This document shows positions 17,948-26,015 of a stretch of 64,000 nucleotides of DNA, in pieces. The DNA is taken from NCBI GenBank assembly GCA_900107575.1, contig FNQX01000008.1, positions 62,001 through 126,000 on the forward strand, read 5' to 3'. The first letter of the stretch is position 1. Every line of letters starts with the position of its first letter. Source of the DNA: Lachnospiraceae bacterium NK3A20. GTDB taxonomy: Bacteria > Bacillota > Clostridia > Lachnospirales > Lachnospiraceae. The notes beneath the pieces are model-generated. The model did no database searches. It was given only the letters and a program-made list of their open reading frames with translations, and was not told the DNA's origin. A program made the position numbers and the translations under genes.

Positions 17948-19057
17948 TCAGCTTCGCTGATAGAAACGCGCGACGCTGTCGGCGCGGGCGCTCATGTTGA
18001 CGAGCATCGCATCGAGGAGCGTAAGCGCACACATGGTCTCGCACACAACAATGGCGCGGGGCACAATGACAGGATCGTGGCGGCCGTGAATCTCGAGCAT
18101 CGTGGACTTGCCGTCCCGGGTGATCGTCTCCTGCGGCTGCGCGATCGACGGCGTCGGCTTGAAATAGGCGCGGACCACAATGTCCGAGCCGTCGCTCATG
18201 CCGCCCAGAATGCCGCCTGCGTGATTGGAGCGTTTCTCCACAGAACCGGAATCCGCAAGATAGAAATCGTCGTTGTTCTCGCTACCACGGCGGCGCGATA
18301 CCGCGGCGCCGTCGCCGATGCCGACCTCCTTGACCGCGCCGATCGAGAACAGCGCGTGGGCAAGCCGCGCGTCGAGCTTCTCGAAAACCGTGTCGCCGAT
18401 GCCCGCGGGCACGCCAGCAATCCGACCTTCGACGACACCTCCCACAGAGTCAAGCTTCATCCGGCAGGCTTCGACGAGCGCCATCGCCTTCTCATTCGCC
18501 TCGGCGTCCGGCATGCCGGTGGGCGTCGATAGGATGAGACTCCGGTCGAAATTGGCCGGGTCCATCTCCACGTCGCCGATCGACTTCGTATAGAAACACA
18601 AGTCAATTCCCAGAACGTCCTTTAAGAACTTCTCCGCAATGGCACCTGCCGCGACCCTGCAGGCCGTCTCCCGCCCCGAGGACCTGCCGCCGCCGCGGTA
18701 ATCACGGAAGCCGTACTTCTGATCAAAGGTGAAGTCCGCGTGGCCCGGGCGGTACGTGTCCGCAATGTTGCCGTAATCCTTCGAGTGCTGGTCCGCGTTG
18801 CGGATGAGGAGGGAAATCGGGGTGCCTGTTGTTCTCCCCTCAAAGACGCCGGATAAGATCTCCACCGTATCCGACTCTTTGCGCTGTGTCGTGACGGCAG
18901 ACTGCCCCGGTTTCCTGCGATCGAGGTATGCCTGGATGTCACCCTCACACAGGGGCATGCCCGCGGGAAACCCGTCCAGCACCGCGCCGATCGCCGGGCC
19001 GTGCGATTCGCCAAAGGTCGTAACCCTCAGTATCGTGCCGAATGATGAACCTGCCAT
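17948..19057 (-). CDS. aroC: Chorismate synthase
   Basis: This 369-residue FMN-dependent enzyme converts EPSP to chorismate. It starts with GSSFGTILRVTTFGESHGPAIGAVLDG, and the family signatures YRGGGRSSGRETACRVAAGAIA and RSNHAGGILGGMSDGSDI are intact. The ATG at 19057 follows GAGGTG. Its stop lies five bases from the edge of the large inverted repeat. Other aromatic genes (tyrA, aroA) are about 41 kb away in the window. Confidence 0.95.
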   Translation of the reverse strand: MAGSSFGTILRVTTFGESHGPAIGAVLDGFPAGMPLCEGDIQAYLDRRKPGQSAVTTQRKESDTVEILSGVFEGRTTGTPISLLIRNADQHSKDYGNIADTYRPGHADFTFDQKYGFRDYRGGGRSSGRETACRVAAGAIAEKFLKDVLGIDLCFYTKSIGDVEMDPANFDRSLILSTPTGMPDAEANEKAMALVEACRMKLDSVGGVVEGRIAGVPAGIGDTVFEKLDARLAHALFSIGAVKEVGIGDGAAVSRRRGSENNDDFYLADSGSVEKRSNHAGGILGGMSDGSDIVVRAYFKPTPSIAQPQETITRDGKSTMLEIHGRHDPVIVPRAIVVCETMCALTLLDAMLVNMSARADSVARFYQRS

Positions 19058-19074
19058 GCGTCACCTCGCGTTCG

Positions 19075-20151
19075 TCAGAGCTGTTCCGGTGTCAGTTTGT
19101 GGAAAATAACACAGTTGGGCTGGTCGACCCGGATCTCCCTGCCGTTCATGATGAGGAGCCCCTTCTCGAGATCGACCTTGAAGAACGTCATCGTGTTGGA
19201 CTCGTGGTTCAGCGATACCAGGTGGCGGTTATCCGGGAACAGCGCGCAGTCCTTGGGATAGTCGCCCGATACCGGCAGGCACAGAACCTTTGAGAGGAGG
19301 CCAGTCTCCTGGTCAATACGGAAAATAACGACAGAATTGTCTCCCGCATTTGAGCTGACGAGATACCGGAAGTCGTCCGAGAGGTTCAGCGCGGAGGCCG
19401 CCGCGTCAGCCGCGTGGTAATTATTGAGCGTCGAAATGGTCTGGATCTTCTCGAAATCCGGCTCGTCGTCGATTACCTTATACTGGAAGACATCGATGTT
19501 GTTCTCCATCTCGTTGACAATGTAGAGCTTGCTGCCGTCCTTCGAGAACTTCAGGTGCCGGGGCGCGGACTCTAAGTTACAATGGATGATGTCGACCTGT
19601 TTTATTTTCCCATTCACAGGATCGAACTTGTAGACATTGACATGGTCGAGGCCCAGATCCGCGGCGCAGAGGAACCGGTTATCCCTCGTCATCTTGACAC
19701 ACTGCACGTGCGGGCGGAAATTGCGCTCCGCGACGGAACCCATCCCGCGGTGATAGATCTCATCCGTAATCTCGCCGATTGTGCCGTCCTCTGCCAGCTT
19801 GAGCACCGTGATCTTGCCGTCGTGATAACCCGCGACGAACAGCCAGCTGTCGGTGTAGTCGGTCGAGAGGTAGGAGCCGCGCATGCCGTTGATGCCCGCC
19901 TTGTTCAGGAACCGCAGGTCACCGCCCTTTGTGATCTCATACGCTTCCACGCCGAAATCGGTAATGGAATACAGGTATTTCTGGTTGTGAGAAATCGTGA
20001 CGTAGGAAGAGTTCGTGATCTCCACCTGGTCCTTTTCCGTGAACCTGCCGTTCTCCATGTCGACGTCATAAATGCGGATGCCAAAGTTTCCCTTGGAAGC
20101 CGTCGTGTACGCGGAAACATAAGCTACGTATTTACCATTACTCGTTGCCAT
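19075..20151 (-). CDS. Lactonase-type seven-bladed propeller protein
   Basis: This 358-residue protein resembles the 6-phosphogluconolactonase (YbhE/Pgl, lactonase) family: repeated blades with HxKFSKDGSKLYIVNEMENNIDV-type strands, and the motif FRPHVQCVKMTRDNRFLCAADLGLDHVNVY near residue 150. The start is placed at 20151 (MATSNGKYVAYV) with AAGG upstream. The frame stays open a further 72 codons, but that part translates a family B repeat and has no protein-like features. Substrate is not provable; many family members are annotated as lactonases without assay. It is 17 bp upstream of aroC. Confidence 0.8.
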   Translation of the reverse strand: MATSNGKYVAYVSAYTTASKGNFGIRIYDVDMENGRFTEKDQVEITNSSYVTISHNQKYLYSITDFGVEAYEITKGGDLRFLNKAGINGMRGSYLSTDYTDSWLFVAGYHDGKITVLKLAEDGTIGEITDEIYHRGMGSVAERNFRPHVQCVKMTRDNRFLCAADLGLDHVNVYKFDPVNGKIKQVDIIHCNLESAPRHLKFSKDGSKLYIVNEMENNIDVFQYKVIDDEPDFEKIQTISTLNNYHAADAAASALNLSDDFRYLVSSNAGDNSVVIFRIDQETGLLSKVLCLPVSGDYPKDCALFPDNRHLVSLNHESNTMTFFKVDLEKGLLIMNGREIRVDQPNCVIFHKLTPEQL

Positions 20152-20239
20152 AACTGCCTTCTCTCTGTTATGCGGATGAAATGTAAATTCTCTATCAGAG
20201 ACCAGAATCATTGCGCCCGATCTCCTGGTAAGATTATAC

Positions 20240-20376
20240 CCGGTGCCGCGTATTTCGCGGCGCCCGCAGGTGAAATCCGCGCAGGCGGTTTCACCTGTAT
20301 CTGGGTCATCGGGGACGTTTTCGGCACCGATGACAGTTTGAAAGTCATGCATCGGCATGACTTTCAAACTTCCCGC
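20240..20376. repeat. Structured repeat family B, copy 1
   Basis: Several hairpins occur in a row: CCGCG/CGCGG; AGGTGAAA...TTCACCT with CCGC/GCGG inside; GTCATCGG...CCGATGAC; and a perfect 16-bp stem AGTTTGAAAGTCATGC with loop ATCG. Copies are at 25905-26015 and 62701-62832. It lies between the histidine phosphatase and propeller genes. Confidence 0.82.
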
Positions 20377-20391
20377 CTCCCGGGGCTGTGA

Positions 20392-21060
20392 TCAGATCCA
20401 GTCCTGTGTCTCATACAGGCGCTTCACGCGATAGGGTGAAGCGGGCAGAATGATACTGTCATCTGCTATTCTATCAGAATTGCCACCCATTGCGGAAGGG
20501 AGCTTGTCCTCGTCCAGTTCCGCCTCAATGATCGCGCAGTTGCCGATGCTCTGTTCCCAGATGTCGCGCAGCTTAAGAAACCCCATCCAGACGAGGGTGA
20601 GCCGCATCGCACAGCCGTGGCAGCCGACAAGGATCGACTCCCCGGGGTGCTCTTTGGCCAGCTCCATATAGAAGGAAGAAAGGCGCTGCTCCAGTTCCTC
20701 GAAGGACTCGGCTCCCTCCGGCGCCACATAACGCGTAGGATCATCGAAGAGGTGTCCACAGACCATGCTCTTCTTATCAAACGGTGTGCCGTCCAGCGGA
20801 CCGAAATTCATTTCGAGCAGCCGCGCATCCGTTATGATCCGGGACCTGTCAGCACCCGTGACGGTCTCCACGGTCTGCAGTGCGCGGTCCAGCGGACTGC
20901 AATAAATTCGATCAAAAGACAGCCCCAGCGCCTGTACCCTGTCGCGGCAGCGCCGTGCCTGTGCAAAGCCATTCTCATTGAGACTCGTATTGGTCTGTCC
21001 CTGGAAGACATGTCTTACATTCCAGTCCGTCTCCCCGTGACGTAAAATATATACTCTCAC
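20392..21060 (-). CDS. Histidine phosphatase family protein (phosphoglycerate mutase-like)
   Basis: This 222-residue protein starts with the catalytic MRVYILRHGETDWNVRHVFQGQ (RHG motif), followed by CSPLDRALQTVETVTG and LLEMNFGPLDG. The second histidine is in ILVGCHGCAMR. Members include cofactor-dependent phosphoglycerate mutases and diverse phosphatases; the specific substrate cannot be told. The start is GTG at 21060; upstream ATGs are followed at once by TAG. larB lies 22 bp upstream. Confidence 0.85.
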   Translation of the reverse strand: MRVYILRHGETDWNVRHVFQGQTNTSLNENGFAQARRCRDRVQALGLSFDRIYCSPLDRALQTVETVTGADRSRIITDARLLEMNFGPLDGTPFDKKSMVCGHLFDDPTRYVAPEGAESFEELEQRLSSFYMELAKEHPGESILVGCHGCAMRLTLVWMGFLKLRDIWEQSIGNCAIIEAELDEDKLPSAMGGNSDRIADDSIILPASPYRVKRLYETQDWI

Positions 21061-21081
21061 TACATCATCTTTCTATACGGA

Positions 21082-21861
21082 TCATCCGTCAGTATTTGCA
21101 GAATTTCGGTTTCCCCGGACAGCCAGCCGGTTGATCTGCGTCGCGAGATACCCCGCTCCGTAACCGTTGTCAATGTTGACGACGGCGATGCCGTTGGAAC
21201 ACGAATTGATCATCGTGAGCAGCGCGGACAGGCCGCCGAAATTGGCGCCGTACCCGACACTCGTCGGTACGGCGATCACAGGATTCTCCACAAGGCCGCC
21301 GATGACGGAGCCAAGTGCGCCTTCCATGCCGGCAACCGTGATGACAACATTCGCCTGCTGGATTTCGTCGAGTTTCGACAACAGGCGGTGGATGCCGGAA
21401 ACGCCGACGTCGTAAACGCGTACCACTCTGGCGCCGAAATACTCCGCCGTCTGTGCCGCCTCTTCCGCGACTCTGATATCCGCGGTTCCCGCCGTGCAGA
21501 CGCAGACATTGCCCTCCGCAGCTTCCTCAAGGCCTGGTCTCGTCGCCTTCAGGATGCCGGACACCGCGTCATACTCCGCGACAGGCAGGACTGCCTTCAC
21601 GATTTCGTACTGGTGCTCGTTCGCGCGGGTGCCCATGACCTTGCCGTTCGCTTCGTACAGCTTCTGATAGATCTCTCCGAGGAACCTGTCATCCTTCCCC
21701 TGGCAGTACACAACCTCGGGGAAGCCGGTCCGCGCCTGACGATTGAGATCGAGCTTCGCGTAGCCCAGCTCCTCATAAGGCTCTTCTTTGAAGAATCGCT
21801 CTGCGTCGTCGATTGCGAGCGCACCGCTCTTCACCTGTTCCAGAATTTCTCTCGTCGTCAT
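21082..21861 (-). CDS. larB: LarB, pyridinium-3,5-biscarboxylic acid mononucleotide synthase
   Basis: This 259-residue protein matches LarB: an N-terminal TREILEQVKSGALAIDDAERFF and a PurE-like C-terminal domain with VITVAGMEGALGSVIGGLVENPVIAVPTSVG. LarB carboxylates and hydrolyses nicotinic acid adenine dinucleotide in the synthesis of the nickel-pincer cofactor of lactate racemase-type enzymes. The start at 21861 has GAGGT close upstream. larE is 53 bp upstream. larC and larA are not in the window. Confidence 0.92.
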   Translation of the reverse strand: MTTREILEQVKSGALAIDDAERFFKEEPYEELGYAKLDLNRQARTGFPEVVYCQGKDDRFLGEIYQKLYEANGKVMGTRANEHQYEIVKAVLPVAEYDAVSGILKATRPGLEEAAEGNVCVCTAGTADIRVAEEAAQTAEYFGARVVRVYDVGVSGIHRLLSKLDEIQQANVVITVAGMEGALGSVIGGLVENPVIAVPTSVGYGANFGGLSALLTMINSCSNGIAVVNIDNGYGAGYLATQINRLAVRGNRNSANTDG

Positions 21862-21914
21862 AGTACCTCGTGATCGTGGCTCACCATCACCGTTCGGCAT
21901 TATGGTCTCTGCCC

Positions 21915-22805
21915 TTACGCTTCAGGATGCACGGTATTGTCAGCCATGGTCTTCTGATCGAGAACCTCGTTCATCGAACCGGTGCGGTATCCCTGCAGAT
22001 CCATGGTCACATATTTGAAACCAAACTCGTGGAACTTCGTGTTGATGAGCAGCCGGTTCTCCATGAGCTTGTCAAACTCCTCGGGCATGACCTCAATTCT
22101 TGCGAGGTCCCCGTGGATTCTCACGCGCAGCTGATAGAAGCCCAGGTTAAGGAGCAGCTCTTCCGCCTTGTCGACCATGGAGAGCTTCTCTTCGGAAATC
22201 GTCTCGCCGTAAACAAATCGGGAAGCGAGGCAGGCATAAGACTGTTTCCTCCAGGTCGGCAGGCCATACTCTTTGGAGAGGAAACGAATCTCATCCTTAT
22301 ACAGCTTTGCGTGGCGCAGCGGCGACTTGATGTCAAGCTCCTTGATCGCGACAAGACCGGGACGGTAGTCCCCGTTGTCATCCATGTTGGACCCTTCGCA
22401 TACGTAGTCGTAGCCGTTCTCTTTCGCAAGCTTCAGCATTCCCTCAAAGAGGCTGTGTTTGCACAGATAACAGCGGTTCACCGGATTCGCGCGGTAACCA
22501 GGGACATTGATCTCGTCAGACTCGAATACGATCTGATGGATGCCGTTCTCCTCGCAGAATTCCTTTGCTTCCCTGGCTTCCCTTCCAGGGAAAGTATTGG
22601 AGGCTGCCGTCACGGCAACTGCCTTGTCGCCCAGGACTTCATTCGCAGCCTTCAGAAGGAGCGTCGAATCCACGCCACCGGAGAAAGCAACGGCAACGCT
22701 GCCAAGCTCTCTTAAATATGTTTTCAGATTCTCTAATTTCTCATGCGCCAGAGCTTCATCCACCTGGATGAGCTCCTCTGTATTCACTGCCTGTGATACG
22801 GGCAT
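21915..22805 (-). CDS. larE: LarE, ATP-dependent sacrificial sulfur transferase
   Basis: This 296-residue protein carries a PP-loop, VAVAFSGGVDSTLLLKAANE, near residue 38, for adenylating the carboxylates of the LarB product. PVNRCYLCKHSLFEGM provides cysteines of the type used as sulfur donors in LarE (the sacrificial cysteine in many members, a [4Fe-4S] ligand set in others). The ATG at 22805 follows AAAGGA. It pairs with larB. With no racemase in view, its client enzyme is unknown here. Confidence 0.93.
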   Translation of the reverse strand: MPVSQAVNTEELIQVDEALAHEKLENLKTYLRELGSVAVAFSGGVDSTLLLKAANEVLGDKAVAVTAASNTFPGREAREAKEFCEENGIHQIVFESDEINVPGYRANPVNRCYLCKHSLFEGMLKLAKENGYDYVCEGSNMDDNGDYRPGLVAIKELDIKSPLRHAKLYKDEIRFLSKEYGLPTWRKQSYACLASRFVYGETISEEKLSMVDKAEELLLNLGFYQLRVRIHGDLARIEVMPEEFDKLMENRLLINTKFHEFGFKYVTMDLQGYRTGSMNEVLDQKTMADNTVHPEA

Positions 22806-22939
22806 ATATTATCCTTTCGTGTGGCATAGTACCGGAGCACTATGCATTTACCGTTGTTACGCGCAACGATTTCAAACCTGTTTCAAAATCTTTGATTTGA
22901 CAGCCGATGGCATTTCCGATTGCGGTCCTTCGGTCGCGC
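22806..22939. other. larE-proA gap with hairpins, possible decayed family A copy
   Basis: The gap holds a small hairpin GCATAGT/ACTATGC (around 22824-22842) and a stretch at ~22870-22930 (TTCAAAATCTTTGATTT, then GCGGTCCTTCGGTCGCGCT) that loosely resembles the TCGAAAATCTTCGATTT and GGTCCTTCCGACGCGCT blocks of family A. It could be a decayed copy; the match is weak. Confidence 0.35.
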
Positions 22940-24190
22940 TCAGGCGCGCGTCTGTCCCTGCCCTGTGATGAGGTATTTGTAGGAGGTGAGCTCTCGAAGG
23001 CCCATCGGCCCCCTTGCGTGGAGCTTCTGCGTGCTGATGCCGATCTCCGCGCCGAAACCGAACTCGAAGCCGTCCGTGAATCTGGTGGATGCATTCACGT
23101 AAACGCAGGCAGAATCAATGTCCCGCAGGAACTGCTCCGCGATCTCTTGATTCTCTGTGATAATGCAGTCGGAGTGTTTCGTATGATAGCGGTTGATATG
23201 CGCGATGGCTTCCCCGGCGCTTCCCACCGTCTTGACCGAGAGCTTCAGATCCAGGTACTCCCTGCCAAAATCCTCCTCTGTCGCGGGTTCCGCCCCGGGC
23301 AGGTAACGAATAGAAGGCGCATCGGCATAGAGCTGCACGCCGTGCTCTCTCATCGCAGCCGACAACAGTGGCAGGAAGGAATCACTGATCTTCTCGTGGA
23401 CGATCAGTGATTCTGCCGCGTTGCAGACACCGGTGCGCTGCGTCTTGGCATTGATGATAATCGGAATGGCCTTTGCAAAATCTGCGTCCTTGTCGACGTA
23501 AATGCAGCAGTTGCCGCTTCCCGTCTCAATGACAGGAATCCTGCTGTTCTCCACGACGGCACGGATGAGGCCTGCACTCCCCCGGGGGATCAGTACATCG
23601 ACATAGGCCCGCTGCTGCATGAGTGCCACGGTGTCCTGCCGGTTCGTTGAAGCGATGAGTTCGATCGCGGCCTCGGTGACGCCGTTCTCCCGTAGCGCTT
23701 CCTGCAACACAGCCGCAATGGCAACGTTGGAGTGTACGGCATCGCTCCCGCCCTTTAATACGACGGCATTCCCCGCCTTGAATGTGAGTGCGAAAGCATC
23801 CGCCGTCACGTTCGGGCGGGACTCATAAATGATGCCGATGACACCGAGCGGTACCCGCACCTTGCGGATATGGATGCCGCTGGGCCGGTCCCACTCATCC
23901 AGCAGTTCCCCGACCGGATCCGGCAGCGCTGCCACCTGACGCAGCCCCTCGGCGATGCCGGAGATTCTCTCCGCAGTTAGAGTCAGCCGGTCGATGAGGC
24001 TCTCCTTCATACCGGCCTCTCTCCCGGCAGCGACGTCCTGTGCATTCGCCGCCAGAATATCTTCTGTCCTTGCAATGAGCAGCTTTGCCGCGCAGGTCAG
24101 CACCCTGTTCTTTTGTTCCGAAGACAGCGCCTGAACCTCGTATTTCGCCTCCGAAGCCCTGCGGCACAGCTCTGCAATCTGTTCACTCAT
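22940..24190 (-). CDS. proA: Glutamate-5-semialdehyde dehydrogenase
   Basis: This 416-residue enzyme reduces gamma-glutamyl phosphate to glutamate semialdehyde in proline synthesis. Motifs include PLGVIGIIYESRPNVTADAFAL and VVLKGGSDAVHSN, and the catalytic cysteine in KTQRTGVCNAAESLIVH. The ATG at 24190 follows GAGGTT. proB lies upstream with a folate gene between them. Confidence 0.96.
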   Translation of the reverse strand: MSEQIAELCRRASEAKYEVQALSSEQKNRVLTCAAKLLIARTEDILAANAQDVAAGREAGMKESLIDRLTLTAERISGIAEGLRQVAALPDPVGELLDEWDRPSGIHIRKVRVPLGVIGIIYESRPNVTADAFALTFKAGNAVVLKGGSDAVHSNVAIAAVLQEALRENGVTEAAIELIASTNRQDTVALMQQRAYVDVLIPRGSAGLIRAVVENSRIPVIETGSGNCCIYVDKDADFAKAIPIIINAKTQRTGVCNAAESLIVHEKISDSFLPLLSAAMREHGVQLYADAPSIRYLPGAEPATEEDFGREYLDLKLSVKTVGSAGEAIAHINRYHTKHSDCIITENQEIAEQFLRDIDSACVYVNASTRFTDGFEFGFGAEIGISTQKLHARGPMGLRELTSYKYLITGQGQTRA

Positions 24191-24254
24191 ATTAACCTCA
24201 CTGTCTCAATGTCAGAACAATACTTAGCGCCTGGTATGGAACTGTCAGTCTCGC

Positions 24255-24866
24255 TTAATAATATGCACCCGTCGGCGTTACGACAAGATCCAGCGCAACA
24301 TCTTTTTCATTAGAAGGCACCTGATCCACAATCTGCTCGGAAAATGCCAGGCCCACCGTCATCTTTTTATGGAACCTTGTAAGATATTTATCATAATACC
24401 CCTTGCCGAAACCGATCCGGTTGCAGTCCTTGTCGAAGGCAAGCCCCGGAACGAAGAAGACGCACTCCTCCGCGCGGTCCAGGGACAGGTGCAGGTCGTA
24501 CGGAAACGACTTCGCGGGATCGCCGTCCGGCTCCAGAATGCCCATGGAATTCATGGACAGCTCACCGAAGTCCTCCAGGCGGAAGAAATTCATCCTCTCA
24601 TTCGCGATCTTCGGAACGTATACCTTCTTGCCATCCTTGAGCGCACGCTTTAACAGCTCCTTCGTATCGACCTCGGAGTTGAAGCTCACATAGGACAGAA
24701 TCCACTTCGCATTCTGGTACAGCTCCGTCTGCGTGATCATGTCGAACAGCGTCTTGTTCTGCTCGGCGCGGCTCTCATCCGAAATGCCGTTCCGCACCGC
24801 CTTCATCTTATCTCGCAGCTCATCTTTTCTTTGATTCAGCAGCTGCAGCTTCTCCCAATCATTCAT
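24255..24866 (-). CDS. 5-formyltetrahydrofolate cyclo-ligase
   Basis: This 203-residue protein converts 5-formyl-THF to 5,10-methenyl-THF with ATP. The family pattern is seen in KDELRDKMKAVRNGIS at the N terminus, and ECVFFVPGLAFDKDCNRIGFGKGYYDKYL near residue 140 (ATP-binding GxGxGYYD). The start at 24866 is 8 bp from GGAG; a GTG three codons upstream is the alternative. It lies between proB and proA in the same direction. Confidence 0.9.
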   Translation of the reverse strand: MNDWEKLQLLNQRKDELRDKMKAVRNGISDESRAEQNKTLFDMITQTELYQNAKWILSYVSFNSEVDTKELLKRALKDGKKVYVPKIANERMNFFRLEDFGELSMNSMGILEPDGDPAKSFPYDLHLSLDRAEECVFFVPGLAFDKDCNRIGFGKGYYDKYLTRFHKKMTVGLAFSEQIVDQVPSNEKDVALDLVVTPTGAYY

Positions 24867-24889
24867 GTCATTCACTCCATATGGCGCCG

Positions 24890-24980
24890 TCCTTTAGCGC
24901 TCTAGGTCAAACGCTCTGCGAAAGACCGCGTAGCGCTGTTTTCCAAGCGCTCAAGCTCAACAGCAAAGCTGTTGAGCGTT
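24890..24980. other. Hairpin-rich proB-cyclo-ligase spacer
   Basis: Directly after the proB stop lies a perfect stem GCTCAACAGC-AAA-GCTGTTGAGC, followed by a second weaker stem (GCGCT/AGCGC, ~24895-24945). There is no U-tract on the minus strand, so it looks like an RNA-processing or attenuation hairpin, not a terminator. Confidence 0.5.
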
Positions 24981-25886
24981 TTATTCCGTATCTTTCTCCC
25001 CGAACGCGCTCACGTAATCCCCGAGGTCGAACCTCTCCGACCTGTTCTGGCGGAACAACGTGCCCAGATTCCTGCCCTCCATGAGATCGTGCAGGATGCT
25101 CATGCCTTCCTCCGCACTGGCGATTATCATATCACATCCCGACGAGGTAGCAATGAGGCCGGCATGCAGCTTCGTGCTCATGCCGCCGGTACCGGCGCTC
25201 GTGCCGGTTGAGCCCTTGCCCATCTCGTAGATCTGATCCGTCAGAGCCGGGATGTAATCGAGGAACTTCGCGTCCGGATTGCTCCTCGGATCATCCGTGT
25301 ACAGGCCTTTGACGTCAGAGAGCAGGATCAGAAGATCCGCATTCACGAGGCTCGCCACCATGGCGGAGAGATTGTCGTTGTCCCCTACGGAGAATTCCGC
25401 CGTCGCCACGGAATCATTCTCATTGACAATCGGAATGACGCCGAGCTTCAGGAGCTCTGAGAAAGTATTCTGCAGGTTGGCCTTGCTGTTCCTGTTCGTG
25501 ATGGTATTGCGCGTCATCAGAACCTGCGCCGTCGTCTGGTTGTATTCCTCGAAGGACTTCTGATAGATCTGAATGAGCCGAGCCTGACCGACCGCGGCAC
25601 AGGCCTGCTTGATATTCATCGGCGCTTCCTTGCGGTAAATGTCGAGGTCTACGTTCAGTGCTTCCCTGCCCGCCGCCGCGGCGCCGGAGGAGACGAGGAT
25701 GACGTCCCGTCCGCCGTTCTTGAGATCCGAGAGCTCCCGCGCGAGCTGATCTATCCTGTGGTAGTCGAGCCTTGCGGTCTCGGGGTGCAGCAGAGACGAA
25801 GATCCGATCTTCACGACGACGCGCTTCCTGCCTTTCAGCCCCTGCCGGTATATGAGATTTTCCTGTTCCAATTCCTTCTCAGTCAT
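24981..25886 (-). CDS. proB: Glutamate 5-kinase
   Basis: This 301-residue amino-acid kinase phosphorylates glutamate. Motifs are RVVVKIGSSSLL at the start, VSSGAAAAGREAL, FSVGDNDNLSAMVASLV and GTGGMSTKLHAG. The C-terminal PUA domain of ~370-residue ProB proteins is missing, as in several Gram-positive forms, so the length is normal for the short class. The ATG at 25886 follows GGGGAG. Confidence 0.94.
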   Translation of the reverse strand: MTEKELEQENLIYRQGLKGRKRVVVKIGSSSLLHPETARLDYHRIDQLARELSDLKNGGRDVILVSSGAAAAGREALNVDLDIYRKEAPMNIKQACAAVGQARLIQIYQKSFEEYNQTTAQVLMTRNTITNRNSKANLQNTFSELLKLGVIPIVNENDSVATAEFSVGDNDNLSAMVASLVNADLLILLSDVKGLYTDDPRSNPDAKFLDYIPALTDQIYEMGKGSTGTSAGTGGMSTKLHAGLIATSSGCDMIIASAEEGMSILHDLMEGRNLGTLFRQNRSERFDLGDYVSAFGEKDTE

Positions 25887-25904
25887 GCTTCTCCCCAGTA
25901 TCAC

Positions 25905-26015
25905 AGATTTTGCGGCACCCGCAGGTGAAAATCGCCAACGCGATTTCTCGCAAATCGGTTATCGTGTCGTTCATGACACCGATCGCAATTCGTAAATGAC
26001 ACATCGGCGTCACTC
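25905..26015. repeat. Structured repeat family B, copy 2 (diverged)
   Basis: It matches copy 1 at TTGCGGCACCCGCAGGTGAAA, CGATTT, TGACACCGATCG and the last hairpin TGAC-AC-ATCG-GCGTCA, which keeps the ATCG loop. The end of the repeat runs into the stop codon of the downstream flavoprotein gene. Confidence 0.65.

Noticed and set aside
19075-20367. A longer start for the lactonase-type gene, 72 codons upstream
   Set aside because: That extension would translate the family B repeat; the start at 20151 has a ribosome site and matches the family N terminus.
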